NCBI GenBank assembly: GCA_947468275.1
Contig: CANIKO010000012.1
Span: forward strand, 52,190-116,189
Direction: 5' to 3'
DNA from: Bacteroidota bacterium
Lineage (GTDB): Bacteria; Bacteroidota; Bacteroidia; NS11-12g; UBA9320
Length of the DNA: 64,000 nucleotides
Shown: positions 7,619 through 16,669 of the stretch, one piece after another
Numbering within the stretch: position 1 is the stretch's first letter
Layout of the letters: each line of letters opens with the position of its first letter
Made by a program: the position numbers and the translations under genes
The notes under the pieces: model-generated
The model's database searches: none
The model's input: only the letters and a program-made list of their open reading frames with translations
What the model was told of the DNA's origin: nothing

Positions 7619-8332
7619 ATGAAAAAATACTTATCAATAAGTTTATTACTCTTTACAATTTCATTAAATAGTTGTACCAACGGTAAAAACAAAACACCAC
7701 AAACAACTCTTTCACCAACTGAATTTGAAGCTAAAATTAATGAGATACCTAACCCTCCTCTTTTAGATGTAAGAACTCCAGATGAATTTTCAAAAGGACA
7801 TATTAAAAATGCATTAAATTATGATTGGAACGGAAATGATTTTGAAAAACAAATCGCACTACTTGATAAGTCAAAACCCGTTTTTGTATATTGTTTAAGT
7901 GGAGGACGAAGTTCATCCGCTGCTAGCCAAATGCGTTCAGAAGGATTTAAAGAAGTATATGAATTGGATGGCGGCATGATGAAATGGCGAAGTGCCAATC
8001 TTCCTGAAACCACAAATAATGCGACCGTTTCCACTGGAATGACAAAACAACAATTTGAAGAATTAATCAATTCCGATAAATTAGTATTGATAGATTTTTA
8101 TGCTGATTGGTGTGCCCCCTGTCAAAAAATGAAACCGTATTTAGATGAAATATCTAGAGATATGGCTGACAAAGTTATTATTGTGAGAATTAACTCTGAT
8201 GAAAATCCTGCACTTTGTAAAGAATTAAAAATTGATGCGTTGCCAACTTTGCAAGTCTATAAAACTAAAATTCTTAGTTGGTCAAACACAGGATTTATTA
8301 AAAAAGAAGAAGTATTAAAACAACTTCAGTAA
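7619..8332 (+). CDS. lipoprotein with rhodanese and thioredoxin domains
   Basis: 237 residues. A lipoprotein signal peptide ends in the lipobox SLNSC (C19). A rhodanese domain (about 31-130) follows, with LLDVRTPDEFSKGHIKNA and active loop CLSGGR (C92). A thioredoxin domain (about 140-237) then carries the active site CAPC (C165, C168) and the cis-Pro motif DALPTLQVY. Such a fusion could hand sulfane sulfur from the rhodanese Cys directly to the thioredoxin Cys pair in the periplasm or on the outer leaflet. It ends sulfur unit 3 and is convergent with citrate synthase 8 bp away, leaving almost no room for a terminator. Confidence 0.88.
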   Translation: MKKYLSISLLLFTISLNSCTNGKNKTPQTTLSPTEFEAKINEIPNPPLLDVRTPDEFSKGHIKNALNYDWNGNDFEKQIALLDKSKPVFVYCLSGGRSSSAASQMRSEGFKEVYELDGGMMKWRSANLPETTNNATVSTGMTKQQFEELINSDKLVLIDFYADWCAPCQKMKPYLDEISRDMADKVIIVRINSDENPALCKELKIDALPTLQVYKTKILSWSNTGFIKKEEVLKQLQ

Positions 8333-8339
8333 TTTAGAT

Positions 8340-9677
8340 TTATCGATTGCTTCTTTCCACATAGGGACGAAGTGTTTCCCCAGTATAAATTTGACGCGGA
8401 CGGCCAATTGGCTGTTTCTGTTCACGCATTTCATTGCATTGAGCTATCCAACCTGGTAAGCGACCAAGTGCAAATAATACGGTGAACATTTCAACTGGGA
8501 AGCCCATTGCTCTGTATATAATACCTGAATAAAAGTCAACATTAGGGAACAATTTACGTTCAATAAAATACGGATCGGCTAAAGCGGTCTCCTCCAATTT
8601 CTTAGCTATTTCAAGAGTTGAATCATTTACTCCTAACTTATTTAAAACATCATCACAAGCCTTTTTAATAATTTTAGCACGAGGATCAAAGTTTTTATAA
8701 ACCCTATGACCAAAGCCCATTAAACGGAAATTATCATTTTTATCTTTAGCCTTTTCTACCCATTTCTCTACATTACCACCATCTGCTTTAATAAATTCGA
8801 GCATTTCTATCACTTCCTGATTGGCACCACCATGCAATGGCCCCCAAAGTGCAGCAACGCCAGCCCCAACCGAAGCATACAAATTTGCATGAGATGAACC
8901 TACTAGGCGAACTGTTGAAGTACTACAATTTTGTTCATGGTCGGCATGAAGTATCAAAAGTTTATTAAGCGCATTTACTAACACAGGATCAATATCATAA
9001 TCTTCTGTTACGTGCTTAAAGGTCATATTAAGAAAATTAGAAACATAGTCTAATTTGTTTTGAGGATAGTTGAATGGATGACCTAGACTCTTTTTATATA
9101 TCATTGCACAAATCGTTGGCATTTTGGCCAACAACCTATACACATTAAGCATCTTTTGTGAATCATTTTGAACAGTTCCTAAACTTTCAGGATAAAAAGA
9201 AGACAGTGATGAAATCATGGCTATAAGCTGACCCATTGGATGACTACCAGTTGGCCAAGCTTCAAATATGTTTTTCATATCTTCGTTTACCAAAGTATGG
9301 CTCCGAATATTCATATCAAATTCGTCATACTGTGTCTTATTTGGTAACTCACCATTTATTAAAAGATAAGCAACTTCCATAAAAGTTGCATTTTCTGCTA
9401 AATCTTCTATTGAATACCCCCTATGGCGAAGTATACCCAGTTCACCATCCAAATAAGTTATTGAACTTGCTGTGGCACCAGAATTTTTGTAGCCTACATC
9501 AAAAGTAATGGCACCGGTTTTGGCTCTTAAATCTGAAATATCGATTCCTACTTCTTGTTCTGATCCTATAATTAAAGGCAATTCAATTTCTTTGCCCTGT
9601 AAACTGATTTTAGCGGTTTCGCTCATGAGGTGATTGGTGTTTAAAAACTGTTGCGAAGGTAGTATTTTCAAATCCAT
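8340..9677 (-). CDS. gltA: citrate synthase
   Basis: 445 residues, type II (hexameric, Gram-negative) citrate synthase with the N-terminal beta region (ISLQGKEIELPLI). Active-site segments are ALWGPLHGGANQEV, GFGHRVYKNFDPRAKI and VDFYSGIIYRAMGFP with the catalytic Asp. It condenses oxaloacetate with acetyl-CoA. Many Bacteroidota homologues begin near the second Met (9626), which would give 428 residues. The 9677 ATG is preceded by an AT-rich stretch typical of translation starts in this phylum, so either is possible. With ferredoxin-linked KorAB in the window it supports 2-oxoglutarate formation and hence reduced ferredoxin. Confidence 0.95.
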   Translation of the reverse strand: MDLKILPSQQFLNTNHLMSETAKISLQGKEIELPLIIGSEQEVGIDISDLRAKTGAITFDVGYKNSGATASSITYLDGELGILRHRGYSIEDLAENATFMEVAYLLINGELPNKTQYDEFDMNIRSHTLVNEDMKNIFEAWPTGSHPMGQLIAMISSLSSFYPESLGTVQNDSQKMLNVYRLLAKMPTICAMIYKKSLGHPFNYPQNKLDYVSNFLNMTFKHVTEDYDIDPVLVNALNKLLILHADHEQNCSTSTVRLVGSSHANLYASVGAGVAALWGPLHGGANQEVIEMLEFIKADGGNVEKWVEKAKDKNDNFRLMGFGHRVYKNFDPRAKIIKKACDDVLNKLGVNDSTLEIAKKLEETALADPYFIERKLFPNVDFYSGIIYRAMGFPVEMFTVLFALGRLPGWIAQCNEMREQKQPIGRPRQIYTGETLRPYVERSNR

Positions 9678-9853
9678 ATTAAATAAAGAAAATGATTTTT
9701 TTTACTATTTAAAAACAATAAAAATACAAGGTTGGGGTTTCAAAAAAAACATTCAATTTTATACTTATTATCAAATTTTTTGCACTTTTTAAAATTATAG
9801 TCAAAAAGCAATAATTTATGTATTAAAACACCTTAAAAGTTTACTAATTTAAA

Positions 9854-11227
9854 TTACTCAGCAGGTTTTAATTTGGCTGTAAAGTGCCTCAGCATTTGGG
9901 ATTCTTCAGTAATTACTAATCCTTTAATTTCTTTCCTATTATTGAATACTTCGATAATCACCTCCGACACATAATCTATATGGCTTTGCGTATACACCCT
10001 TCTTGGAATGGCTAAACGCACCAGTTCCATTTGTGCTGGTATAAGTTTATGGGCATCATCATATTTACCAAACATAAGTGAACCTATTTCCACACCACGA
10101 ATTCCTCCTGAAATATACAATGCCCCTACTAAAGCCTGACCAGGATATTGATCAACAGGAATATGCGATAAAAATTGCTTTGCATCTAAATAAACAGCAT
10201 GCCCTCCTGCTGGCTGCATCACTGGTACTCCTGCTGCTATTAATTTATTGGTAAGGTATTCGATGCTTCTTATACGATAATGTAAATAATTTTCTTCCAT
10301 TACTTCTTTCAACCCAATGGCGATTGCTTCTAAATCTCTGCCTGCTAAACCACCATAAGTAGGAAAGCCTTCCGTAATAACTAATAAATTCCTGCAATTG
10401 AGCGCAAGCTTTTCATCGTGCATCGCTAAAAAACCTCCAATATTGGCAAATGCATCTTTTTTTGCACTCATGGTGCAGCCGTCGGCAAGCGAAAAAAGCT
10501 CCCGTGCTATTTCTGATACTTCCTTATCGGCATAGCCCTCTTCACGTATTTTTATGAAATATGAATTCTCAGCAAATCTGCAGGCATCAATAAAAAGTGG
10601 AATTTTATTATCATTACAAACTTTTTTTACATCCTTTATATTTTGCATGCTTACCGGCTGGCCTCCACCAGAATTATTAGTCACGGTTATAATACAAAGT
10701 GGAATATTGGCCGCTCCCTTTTCGACAATAAAATTTTCCAATGCCCTTACATCCATATTTCCTTTAAATGGAGCTGAAATAGTTGGATATTTTCCTTCTT
10801 CACAAAGCAAATCGACACCTTCGGCACCTGAAAACTCAATATTTGCACGTGTTGTATCAAACAATGTATTGCTAACAAAATATTTACCTTTTCCTCCAAG
10901 TATGCTAAAAAGAATTTTTTCTGCTGCCCTTCCTTGATGAGTAGGAATCACAATTGGCATTCCTGTAATATCCTGTATTACTTTTTCAAAACGAAAAAAA
11001 CTTGGACTACCGGCATACGATTCATCTCCCTGCATAATGCCTGCCCACTGATTACTGCTCATGGCACTAGTTCCGCTGTCGGTAAGCAAATCAATAATAA
11101 CATCTTTGGCTTTTATTAAAAAGGGGTTATAGTGAGCTTCTTTTAATAATTCAATTCGTTGTTCTTTTGTTGTAAAATAAATAGGTTCTACAGACTTAAT
11201 TTTAAAAGGCTCTATTATGGTTTTCAT
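9854..11227 (-). CDS. tnaA: tryptophanase
   Basis: 457 residues, a PLP-dependent beta-eliminating lyase with the PLP Lys at 257 in TMSAKKDAF. Tryptophanase and tyrosine phenol-lyase are close relatives. This protein has the tryptophanase residues at three key sites numbered as in tyrosine phenol-lyase: Asp124 (Thr in TPL), Ile381 in VEIGS (Arg in TPL) and His448 in LRHFTAKL (Phe in TPL). It therefore most likely splits L-tryptophan to indole, pyruvate and ammonia. It stands alone between citrate synthase and a hypothetical gene. No tnaC-like leader or permease is seen next to it. Confidence 0.85.
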   Translation of the reverse strand: MKTIIEPFKIKSVEPIYFTTKEQRIELLKEAHYNPFLIKAKDVIIDLLTDSGTSAMSSNQWAGIMQGDESYAGSPSFFRFEKVIQDITGMPIVIPTHQGRAAEKILFSILGGKGKYFVSNTLFDTTRANIEFSGAEGVDLLCEEGKYPTISAPFKGNMDVRALENFIVEKGAANIPLCIITVTNNSGGGQPVSMQNIKDVKKVCNDNKIPLFIDACRFAENSYFIKIREEGYADKEVSEIARELFSLADGCTMSAKKDAFANIGGFLAMHDEKLALNCRNLLVITEGFPTYGGLAGRDLEAIAIGLKEVMEENYLHYRIRSIEYLTNKLIAAGVPVMQPAGGHAVYLDAKQFLSHIPVDQYPGQALVGALYISGGIRGVEIGSLMFGKYDDAHKLIPAQMELVRLAIPRRVYTQSHIDYVSEVIIEVFNNRKEIKGLVITEESQMLRHFTAKLKPAE

Positions 11228-11341
11228 ATATTTAATTCTATTTTTTTGGGGTCAATTAAGATTTACATTAAAACCGTTTGAATGATTTATAATTATTTAA
11301 TTAGCCCTAAAATTTAAAAGACTAACTAACATCGAAAGACA

Positions 11342-11713
11342 TTATATATTATTTTTACTTAACTCCTCGCCCTGACGATTTTGTTCCTCCAAAGTCCAAC
11401 CATCCGTAAATGTTGTTTCCAACCATACCTTTCCTGATTTGCGAAAAACCTGAGCACCCAACCCATATACATCTTTAAATCCCTGCCCCAAATCAACAAC
11501 TGTCATTTCTGGGCTAATACTAATTACTTCCTGATTATTGCTATTCCTAAATTCACCTAATTTTTTATTTTTCAGTTTCAAATATTTTCTCTCAAAAACA
11601 CCATTAGAACTGTATGACTTTGAGAAAAATTCAAGTTTAAGGTAAGGAAAAATAGAATTAAATTCCTCCTGTAACGCAATAATTGCAGTTTGGTCATTAA
11701 TCCTTAGAGTCAT
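11342..11713 (-). CDS. conserved hypothetical protein
   Basis: 123 residues, no signal peptide and no membrane segment. I do not recognise a named family. The sequence has an alpha/beta character (NSIFPYLKLEFFSKSYS, EMTVVDLGQGFKDVYGLGAQVFRKSGKVWLE), with a central predicted strand carrying VVDLGQGF. It stands alone on the minus strand between tryptophanase and the hybrid regulator. The roughly 260-bp region upstream (11714-11972) shows no gene and only a terminator belonging to the neighbouring regulator. Similar small proteins occur singly in Bacteroidota genomes, but I cannot assign a function. Confidence 0.6.
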   Translation of the reverse strand: MTLRINDQTAIIALQEEFNSIFPYLKLEFFSKSYSSNGVFERKYLKLKNKKLGEFRNSNNQEVISISPEMTVVDLGQGFKDVYGLGAQVFRKSGKVWLETTFTDGWTLEEQNRQGEELSKNNI

Positions 11714-11941
11714 ATACGCACTATTTTCAATTTCAATTAATCTTCAGAATCAGAAAACGCAATTTATAGTCAATAAAGTTGGCCTAATACCAAAATTTTA
11801 CTACTGCTTTTTTAACTGATATTTAATTAAACGAAATTAGTAATGTAGCGAATGATAATTAATGAGAAGAGTCAGTTTTAAACATGACATTTATCAGTTA
11901 TCCAATTGATTGAATTGATTGTTGACCAATAAATACGAAAA

Positions 11942-11957
11942 AGAACCATGAGGTTCT
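11942..11957 (-). terminator. intrinsic terminator after the hybrid regulator gene
   Basis: Hairpin with 6-bp arms AGAACC / GGTTCT and a 4-base loop at 11942-11957. On the minus strand it is followed by TTTTTCG, a short U-run. It lies 16 bp beyond the stop codon of the receiver-Crp/Fnr gene and would end that transcript. The rest of 11714-11941 holds no gene I can support. Confidence 0.6.
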
Positions 11958-11972
11958 GATTTAGAATTGATT

Positions 11973-13031
11973 TTAGTTCTTCATTTTATCTAGCCCTTCA
12001 TAATCTAGAATAGTGATTGTTCCTCCTGAAATCTCAATTAATGACTCCTCTTTAAAATCACTGAGAGTCCGAATAACTGTCTCAGTTGCTGTTCCAACAA
12101 TATTAGCAAGATCAGCTCTTGAAACATTCATACTGAAAATTTGTTCATCATCTTTTTTATATTTATCCGACAGTTTTACGAGGGCTTCAGCCACTCTTTT
12201 TCTAACAGAATTATAGGCCAACTTTACAAGTTGTTTTTCACTTTCCAAAAGATCATTAGAAAGTATTTCAATAAATCTTCGCGATACTTCAGCATTTTTA
12301 TAAATTAAAGCAAAGAAGTCTTCTTTTGGAATAATATATATTTCAGAATCTTCAAATGCACTTGCAGAACTATTATGTTTTTCATCTTGCAATAAAGAAA
12401 TATATCCAAAAAAATCACCTTCTTTATACAACTCTGTTATAAGTTCTTTACCATAATCATTGGTCTGAAAGGTTTTTACTTTCCCTTTATTCACAAAATA
12501 CATTCCTTTTGGATAACTGCCTTCAGAATAAATAATATCTCGCTTTTTATAAAACCTGACATCGCGTTTTTCTGAAAGTTTACTTAACGATTCTATATTT
12601 TTGGCTTCGTTTATAAAATCATTAATCCCTTCAATATTTTTGGTAAATTCTCTCTTTAAAATAGCGTTTTTCTTAAAACGACTTTCAATTGCATTTAGCA
12701 ATTCTACATCATCAAAAGGTTTGGTTAAATAATCATCAGCTCCCATTTCCATGCCTTTTCTAAAATCGGCTCTGTCTGCTTTAGCTGTTAAAAAGATAAA
12801 AGGAATGCTAGATGTGTCCCCATTTTTAGATAATAAATGAAGAACACCATATCCATCAAGAATCGGCATCATGATATCACAAATAATAAGGTCGGGCATC
12901 TCTTTTTGAGCAAGCTCAACTCCTTCTTTACCGTTCTTTGCAGTAATTACACTGTACCTGGCTAGTGTAAGTATTTCAGCAGTATTTTCACGAACGTCTA
13001 GGTTGTCTTCAATGATTAATATTTTTTTCAT
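11973..13031 (-). CDS. response regulator fused to a Crp/Fnr DNA-binding protein
   Basis: 352 residues. Residues 1-120 are a receiver domain with acidic pair E8-D9, phosphoryl Asp D52 (LIICDIMMP), T82 and K104 (LTKPFDD). A linker (about 120-145) leads to a cyclic-nucleotide-type beta-roll (about 150-265) and a winged helix (about 285-350). The recognition helix region GTATETVIRTL keeps the Glu and Arg that in Crp and Fnr contact TGA half-sites. It lies 12 bp after a PAS histidine kinase on the same strand, so they form a two-component pair. It is a good candidate for the ATGAC-type dyads in front of nuo, kor, PFOR and the aromatic operons (inference). Confidence 0.9.
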   Translation of the reverse strand: MKKILIIEDNLDVRENTAEILTLARYSVITAKNGKEGVELAQKEMPDLIICDIMMPILDGYGVLHLLSKNGDTSSIPFIFLTAKADRADFRKGMEMGADDYLTKPFDDVELLNAIESRFKKNAILKREFTKNIEGINDFINEAKNIESLSKLSEKRDVRFYKKRDIIYSEGSYPKGMYFVNKGKVKTFQTNDYGKELITELYKEGDFFGYISLLQDEKHNSSASAFEDSEIYIIPKEDFFALIYKNAEVSRRFIEILSNDLLESEKQLVKLAYNSVRKRVAEALVKLSDKYKKDDEQIFSMNVSRADLANIVGTATETVIRTLSDFKEESLIEISGGTITILDYEGLDKMKN

Positions 13032-13043
13032 TAATAATTATTG

Positions 13044-14225
13044 TTATTGTGGAATTGTAATGGTAAATGTTGTACCTAAATTTTCTTTACTTTCAAAATC
13101 TATTGAACCATTCATCACTTCGGTATATTTAGCTACAATATTCAGCCCTAAACCAGTGCCTTGAATATGGGTGGCATTATGACCTCTAAAAAAACGCTCA
13201 AATAAATGCTTCTGATCTTCTTTTGTAATCCCGATACCATTATCTTTTACCGAAATTTTAATTGAAAAATTCAGGACTTGCACTTTAACTTCAATTATAC
13301 CTCCATCAGGTGAAAATTTAATGGCATTTGAAATAAGATTGAAAAGCACATTTCTTAATAATTTTTTATCAATAAATACCATTTCATTTCCGGTATACAT
13401 TTCATTAATAGTCTGACCATCCCTTAACATAAACTTCATCTCAGTTACAGTTTCTGTTATAAAACTTTTTAAGTTCATCGACTCCGGAATATTTTCAATA
13501 CGTCCTTCCTCAAGTTTACTTACCGATAAAAAGTCATTTAATATATCTGTTAGGTTCACAATTGAATTCTTTATTTTTCGTATGTGCTTTTGTTGGCTTT
13601 CACTGTCATTTTTTTCGCCATATTTGGCTACTAACGAAAGTGACGACATCATGGTAGTTAGTGGCGTTCTAAATTCATGCGAAGCCATAGACACAAATCG
13701 TGACTTAAGTTCATTCAATTCCTTTTCTTTTTGAAGAGCATCGTGCAAATCTTTCTTTGTTTTCTCTAATTCTTGAATGGCTTCTTCCAGTATAAGAGTT
13801 CTGTTTTTTACCTGCTTGGCCAATTCTGCTGAATAGTCTTTCAAATTTGCCTCAGCTTGCCGGCGGATTGTGATATCAACAATAAATGCAATAACAAAAT
13901 TACCTTTTTCTGCAGAATACGGACTTAAACTTATTTCAATAGGAAATTCTGAACCATCCTTTCGCAATCCAAAAAGCTCAAGATCCGAGCCCATTAATCG
14001 AGCCTTGGGGCGATGATTATAATTACCAATATGTTGATCATGATGGCTAGCAAAACGCCCGGGAATCAATACATTGATTCGTTTTCCAAGCAATTCATCC
14101 TTATCATAGCCAAAAAGTTTTTCAGCACTTTGATTAATTCGTATTATTTCACCTCTATCATTAGCCACCAAAATACCTTCGGCTGCATATAAAAAAAGTG
14201 CATCTACTCCTTCCTTACCTTCCAT
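13044..14225 (-). CDS. PAS-domain sensor histidine kinase
   Basis: 393 residues, soluble (no membrane helix). A PAS domain (1-120) with LIPGRFASHHDQHIGNY is followed by a coiled coil (about 125-175) and HisKA with H183 in SHEFRTP. The HATPase_c domain has LLRNVLFNLISNAIKFSP, DNGIGI and GTGLGLNI. The PAS His62 aligns roughly with the haem ligand of FixL, but the same pattern occurs in many PAS proteins not known to bind haem, and the FixL distal Arg is not obvious. So oxygen sensing is possible but unproven. It is the first gene of a two-gene operon with the receiver-Crp/Fnr regulator. A TAAATTTG box lies 30 bp upstream. Confidence 0.9.
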   Translation of the reverse strand: MEGKEGVDALFLYAAEGILVANDRGEIIRINQSAEKLFGYDKDELLGKRINVLIPGRFASHHDQHIGNYNHRPKARLMGSDLELFGLRKDGSEFPIEISLSPYSAEKGNFVIAFIVDITIRRQAEANLKDYSAELAKQVKNRTLILEEAIQELEKTKKDLHDALQKEKELNELKSRFVSMASHEFRTPLTTMMSSLSLVAKYGEKNDSESQQKHIRKIKNSIVNLTDILNDFLSVSKLEEGRIENIPESMNLKSFITETVTEMKFMLRDGQTINEMYTGNEMVFIDKKLLRNVLFNLISNAIKFSPDGGIIEVKVQVLNFSIKISVKDNGIGITKEDQKHLFERFFRGHNATHIQGTGLGLNIVAKYTEVMNGSIDFESKENLGTTFTITIPQ

Positions 14226-14254
14226 GTTCTATTTAGTTGCCATTATATGGTTGG

Positions 14255-14262
14255 CAAATTTA
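14255..14262 (-). promoter_or_regulatory. -7 box of the kinase-regulator operon
   Basis: On the minus strand this reads TAAATTTG, a full TAnnTTTG match, 30 bp before the kinase start codon. A TTTG (plus-strand CAAA at 14279-14282) lies 16 bp further upstream as a possible -33 element. No ATGAC or GTnAC dyad is found here, so the operon does not appear to control itself through that site. Confidence 0.45.
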
Positions 14263-14399
14263 CAGATTTTGATAACGACAAAGTTAAAATGATGAAAATT
14301 CAATTAATAGCTTTTAAAAATTTGTTATATGTTAGCATCCCTAACTGCTGAAAGCATGATTTATTTCTGCCACTTCAAACACTGACCAATAAGTTAATA

Positions 14400-14407
14400 T
14401 ATATTTG
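14400..14407 (+). promoter_or_regulatory. -7 box before the PorV/PorQ-like gene
   Basis: TATATTTG at 14400-14407, a full match to TAnnTTTG. It places the transcript start near 14411, upstream of the ATG at 14441. This argues against a start at the in-frame TTG at 14405, which would lie inside the promoter box. Confidence 0.45.
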
Positions 14408-14440
14408 AAGTGTTATTATTGGCATATCATAAACTTAGTC

Positions 14441-15523
14441 ATGAAAAATGCATTCCTTTTCATTCAATTATTGATTCCTGCGGTTTTATTCGGACAATAT
14501 AAAAATTTTGGAAGTGAATTGTTTTTTGTAAGGCAACCGAGTGCCCGGGCTGAAGCTATGGGCAGAAGTTATTGTGCCATAGATGGAGATTTAACTTCCG
14601 TTTATTTCAATCCGGCTGGAATAGCCACCCTAAAGGGAATTGAACTGGATGGTTCTTATACCACTCCACACTATAGCCTGGATAAAGCGAATTATAAATT
14701 TCTAAGCCTTGGATACAAATTCAACAAATACATTGTGGCAGGGCTAACGGTGAATCATTTTTCATATGGACAGGAAATAGCTTTTACCGATGATTTTGGT
14801 AATCCAAACTACACTTTTATTCCATATACTTCAAATTATTCACTTACCCTTGCCTCCCAACCTATAAAAAATTTATTAATAGGACTGAACACAAATCTGT
14901 TTGTTTGGAATCCGGTGAAAAAAAATTTCATCGCCCTGAATTTTGATTTTGGTGTCATCAAGAAGTTTGAGTTGGTTAATGGAAAAAATTATCAGCATTC
15001 GGCCAGCCTCGGAACCAGTATTAAAAATTTCAATTATTCAAAAGTGAAAATAGATTACGCTGGATCCAAAAGTGAAGAATCTTTACCTGTTATTATGAAA
15101 TATGGCGCCAATTATCAAATTACCTTTGACAAACATCTCTTAATTGACAGTCTGAAAACATTAAGACTATTGGTACAAGGAGAATTTCAGGATTTATTAA
15201 ACTCAGATTATTATACCACGTCACGTATCGGTGGTGAAATCATGTTTTTGGAAATACTGTCTATGCGGGCAGGTTACTTCAAAGAAAAAGTTGATAATTA
15301 TGGTTATCCTGACAGAAACAAGAGCGAGGTTTCTGCTTTCACATACGGATTTGGCCTGCAAATCCCTTTACATAAGTTAACAAAACTACCCTTGAACATT
15401 AATCTGGATTACACCAACCTGCCTCAAACAAGTTATTCAAAAATTTCTACTCAATGGGATAACTTTCAGGTCTATAATGTGCGGCTTAATTGGATGATCG
15501 GCGGCAGAAATAATCCTAAGTAA
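14441..15523 (+). CDS. PorV/PorQ-like outer-membrane beta-barrel protein
   Basis: 360 residues from the ATG at 14441, chosen because a signal peptide begins there (MKNAFLFIQLLIPAVLFGQ) and a -7 box sits just upstream. The mature N-terminus has RQPSARAEAMGRSYCAIDGDLTSVYFNPAGIATL, the hallmark of the FadL-related PorV/PorQ family, followed by alternating strands to the C-terminus. PorV and PorQ help T9SS cargo at the outer membrane of Bacteroidota, while other members of this barrel family have unknown roles. Two T9SS cargo proteins are encoded later in the window, but they are not linked to this gene. It is convergent with korB across a hairpin terminator. Confidence 0.75.
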   Translation: MKNAFLFIQLLIPAVLFGQYKNFGSELFFVRQPSARAEAMGRSYCAIDGDLTSVYFNPAGIATLKGIELDGSYTTPHYSLDKANYKFLSLGYKFNKYIVAGLTVNHFSYGQEIAFTDDFGNPNYTFIPYTSNYSLTLASQPIKNLLIGLNTNLFVWNPVKKNFIALNFDFGVIKKFELVNGKNYQHSASLGTSIKNFNYSKVKIDYAGSKSEESLPVIMKYGANYQITFDKHLLIDSLKTLRLLVQGEFQDLLNSDYYTTSRIGGEIMFLEILSMRAGYFKEKVDNYGYPDRNKSEVSAFTYGFGLQIPLHKLTKLPLNINLDYTNLPQTSYSKISTQWDNFQVYNVRLNWMIGGRNNPK

Positions 15524-15568
15524 TAAGGTATCAAGATTCTAGATATGTTAAAAATTCACTTTAAAAGA

Positions 15569-15600
15569 AAATGGCCCTACTTAAAAAAGTAAAGCCATTT
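15569..15600. terminator. bidirectional terminator between barrel gene and korB
   Basis: Stem AAATGGC (15569-15575) pairs with GCCATTT (15594-15600), and an inner ACTT/AAGT pairing extends it. It sits between the convergent genes ending at 15523 and 15630 and can serve both directions. Confidence 0.55.
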
Positions 15601-15629
15601 CTAAACTATGAAATTATCTAAACCCTTAT

Positions 15630-16664
15630 TTAAGCTATAATCCAGGTATTATCTCCTGATAGTATTTTGTTCAAAGGCATTCTACCTTTTCGTGATCGGA
15701 TTTCTTCAATCTGCATCGTCATTCCTTCATCATACACAGGGCGTTCGTCAGCATAAAGAATACCGAAAGGACGTGGAAAATCTTCACCGTTAAAGGTGGT
15801 ATCAAAAAAGCGCGAAAGTAAATTTGCTTTGGTTTTATCCTTTTCATCATGTATCCACAAATCGGCTAATCCATTTTCAGCAATATTTACTATTACCGGA
15901 GTTAGTCCGTCCAGTTTTATTCCTTTCTCATCATTGTGTCCATAAATTAAAGGTTTGCCGTGTTCCAAAAATATGGCTTCTTCTTTTTTTGTTTCTTTAT
16001 CAGAGAAAGCAAAGAATGCCGCGTCATTAAACACAGGGCAATTTTGATAAATCTCAACAAAGGAAGTTCCTTTAAATTGGTCGGCTCGTTTCAAAACCAT
16101 TTGCATGTGTTTTGGGTCGCGGTCCAAGGTACGTGAAACAAAAGATGCTTTAGCACCCAAAGCCAGTTCCGAAGGATTAAACGGTTCTTCGATGGAACCA
16201 TAAGGCGTGGTTTTTGTAACCTTTCCTTTTTCTGAGGTTGGGGAATATTGACCTTTGGTAAGGCTGTATATCTGGTTGTTAAACACCAAATAATTAAAAT
16301 TAAAATTTTTGCGCATGGCATGGATAAAGTGATTGCCACCGATGGAAAAAGAATCGCCATCGCCGGATACTATCCACACGCTTAAATCAGGATTTGCCGC
16401 CTTTACTCCTGAAGCTATAGCGGCTGCACGTCCGTGAATACTATGCACACCAAAGGTATCCATGTAATAAGTAAATCGAGAGGAGCAACCGATTCCCGAA
16501 ATGAAAACCAGGTTTTCTTTGGGTACACCCAATTCGGGGAAAATAGTTTGTGCCTGTTTTAATATAGAGTAATCACCACATCCCGGACACCATTTCACGT
16601 CCTGATCGGTAGAAAAATCTTTGGAGGTAAGTGGTTTTATATCGTTTTCTAAAAGAGTTTCCAT
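15630..16664 (-). CDS. korB: 2-oxoacid:ferredoxin oxidoreductase, beta subunit (KorB)
   Basis: 344 residues. It holds the TPP-binding beta subunit features: WCPGCGDYSILK near residue 26 and SGIGCSSRFTYYMDTFGVHSIHGRAAAIASG. The TPP/Mg motif is GDGDSFSIGGNHFIHAMRKNFNFNYLVFNNQIYSLTKGQ with the SPTSE segment. Together with KorA it oxidises 2-oxoglutarate (or another 2-oxoacid) plus CoA to the acyl-CoA and CO2 and reduces ferredoxin. Gene order is ferredoxin, korA, korB in one operon. In Thauera aromatica a KorAB-ferredoxin pair supplies electrons to benzoyl-CoA reductase, and this set could do the same here (inference). Substrate choice within the family is not certain from sequence. Confidence 0.9.
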   Translation of the reverse strand: METLLENDIKPLTSKDFSTDQDVKWCPGCGDYSILKQAQTIFPELGVPKENLVFISGIGCSSRFTYYMDTFGVHSIHGRAAAIASGVKAANPDLSVWIVSGDGDSFSIGGNHFIHAMRKNFNFNYLVFNNQIYSLTKGQYSPTSEKGKVTKTTPYGSIEEPFNPSELALGAKASFVSRTLDRDPKHMQMVLKRADQFKGTSFVEIYQNCPVFNDAAFFAFSDKETKKEEAIFLEHGKPLIYGHNDEKGIKLDGLTPVIVNIAENGLADLWIHDEKDKTKANLLSRFFDTTFNGEDFPRPFGILYADERPVYDEGMTMQIEEIRSRKGRMPLNKILSGDNTWIIA

Positions 16665-16669
16665 GTTTA

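Noticed and set aside
9854..11227. Tyrosine phenol-lyase, which would yield phenol for the aromatic pathway
   Set aside because: Length (457 residues) and general similarity fit, but the three discriminating positions (124, 381, 448) are Asp, Ile and His, the tryptophanase residues, and not Thr, Arg and Phe.
11884..11897. Another ATGAC-N4-ATCAG dyad
   Set aside because: No -7-like box lies 35-37 bp away on either strand and no gene start follows, so it is probably a chance match.
13044..14225. FixL-type haem oxygen sensor
   Set aside because: A His occurs at about the place of the FixL ligand, but this H-rich pattern is common in PAS domains not known to bind haem, and the distal Arg is not recognisable.
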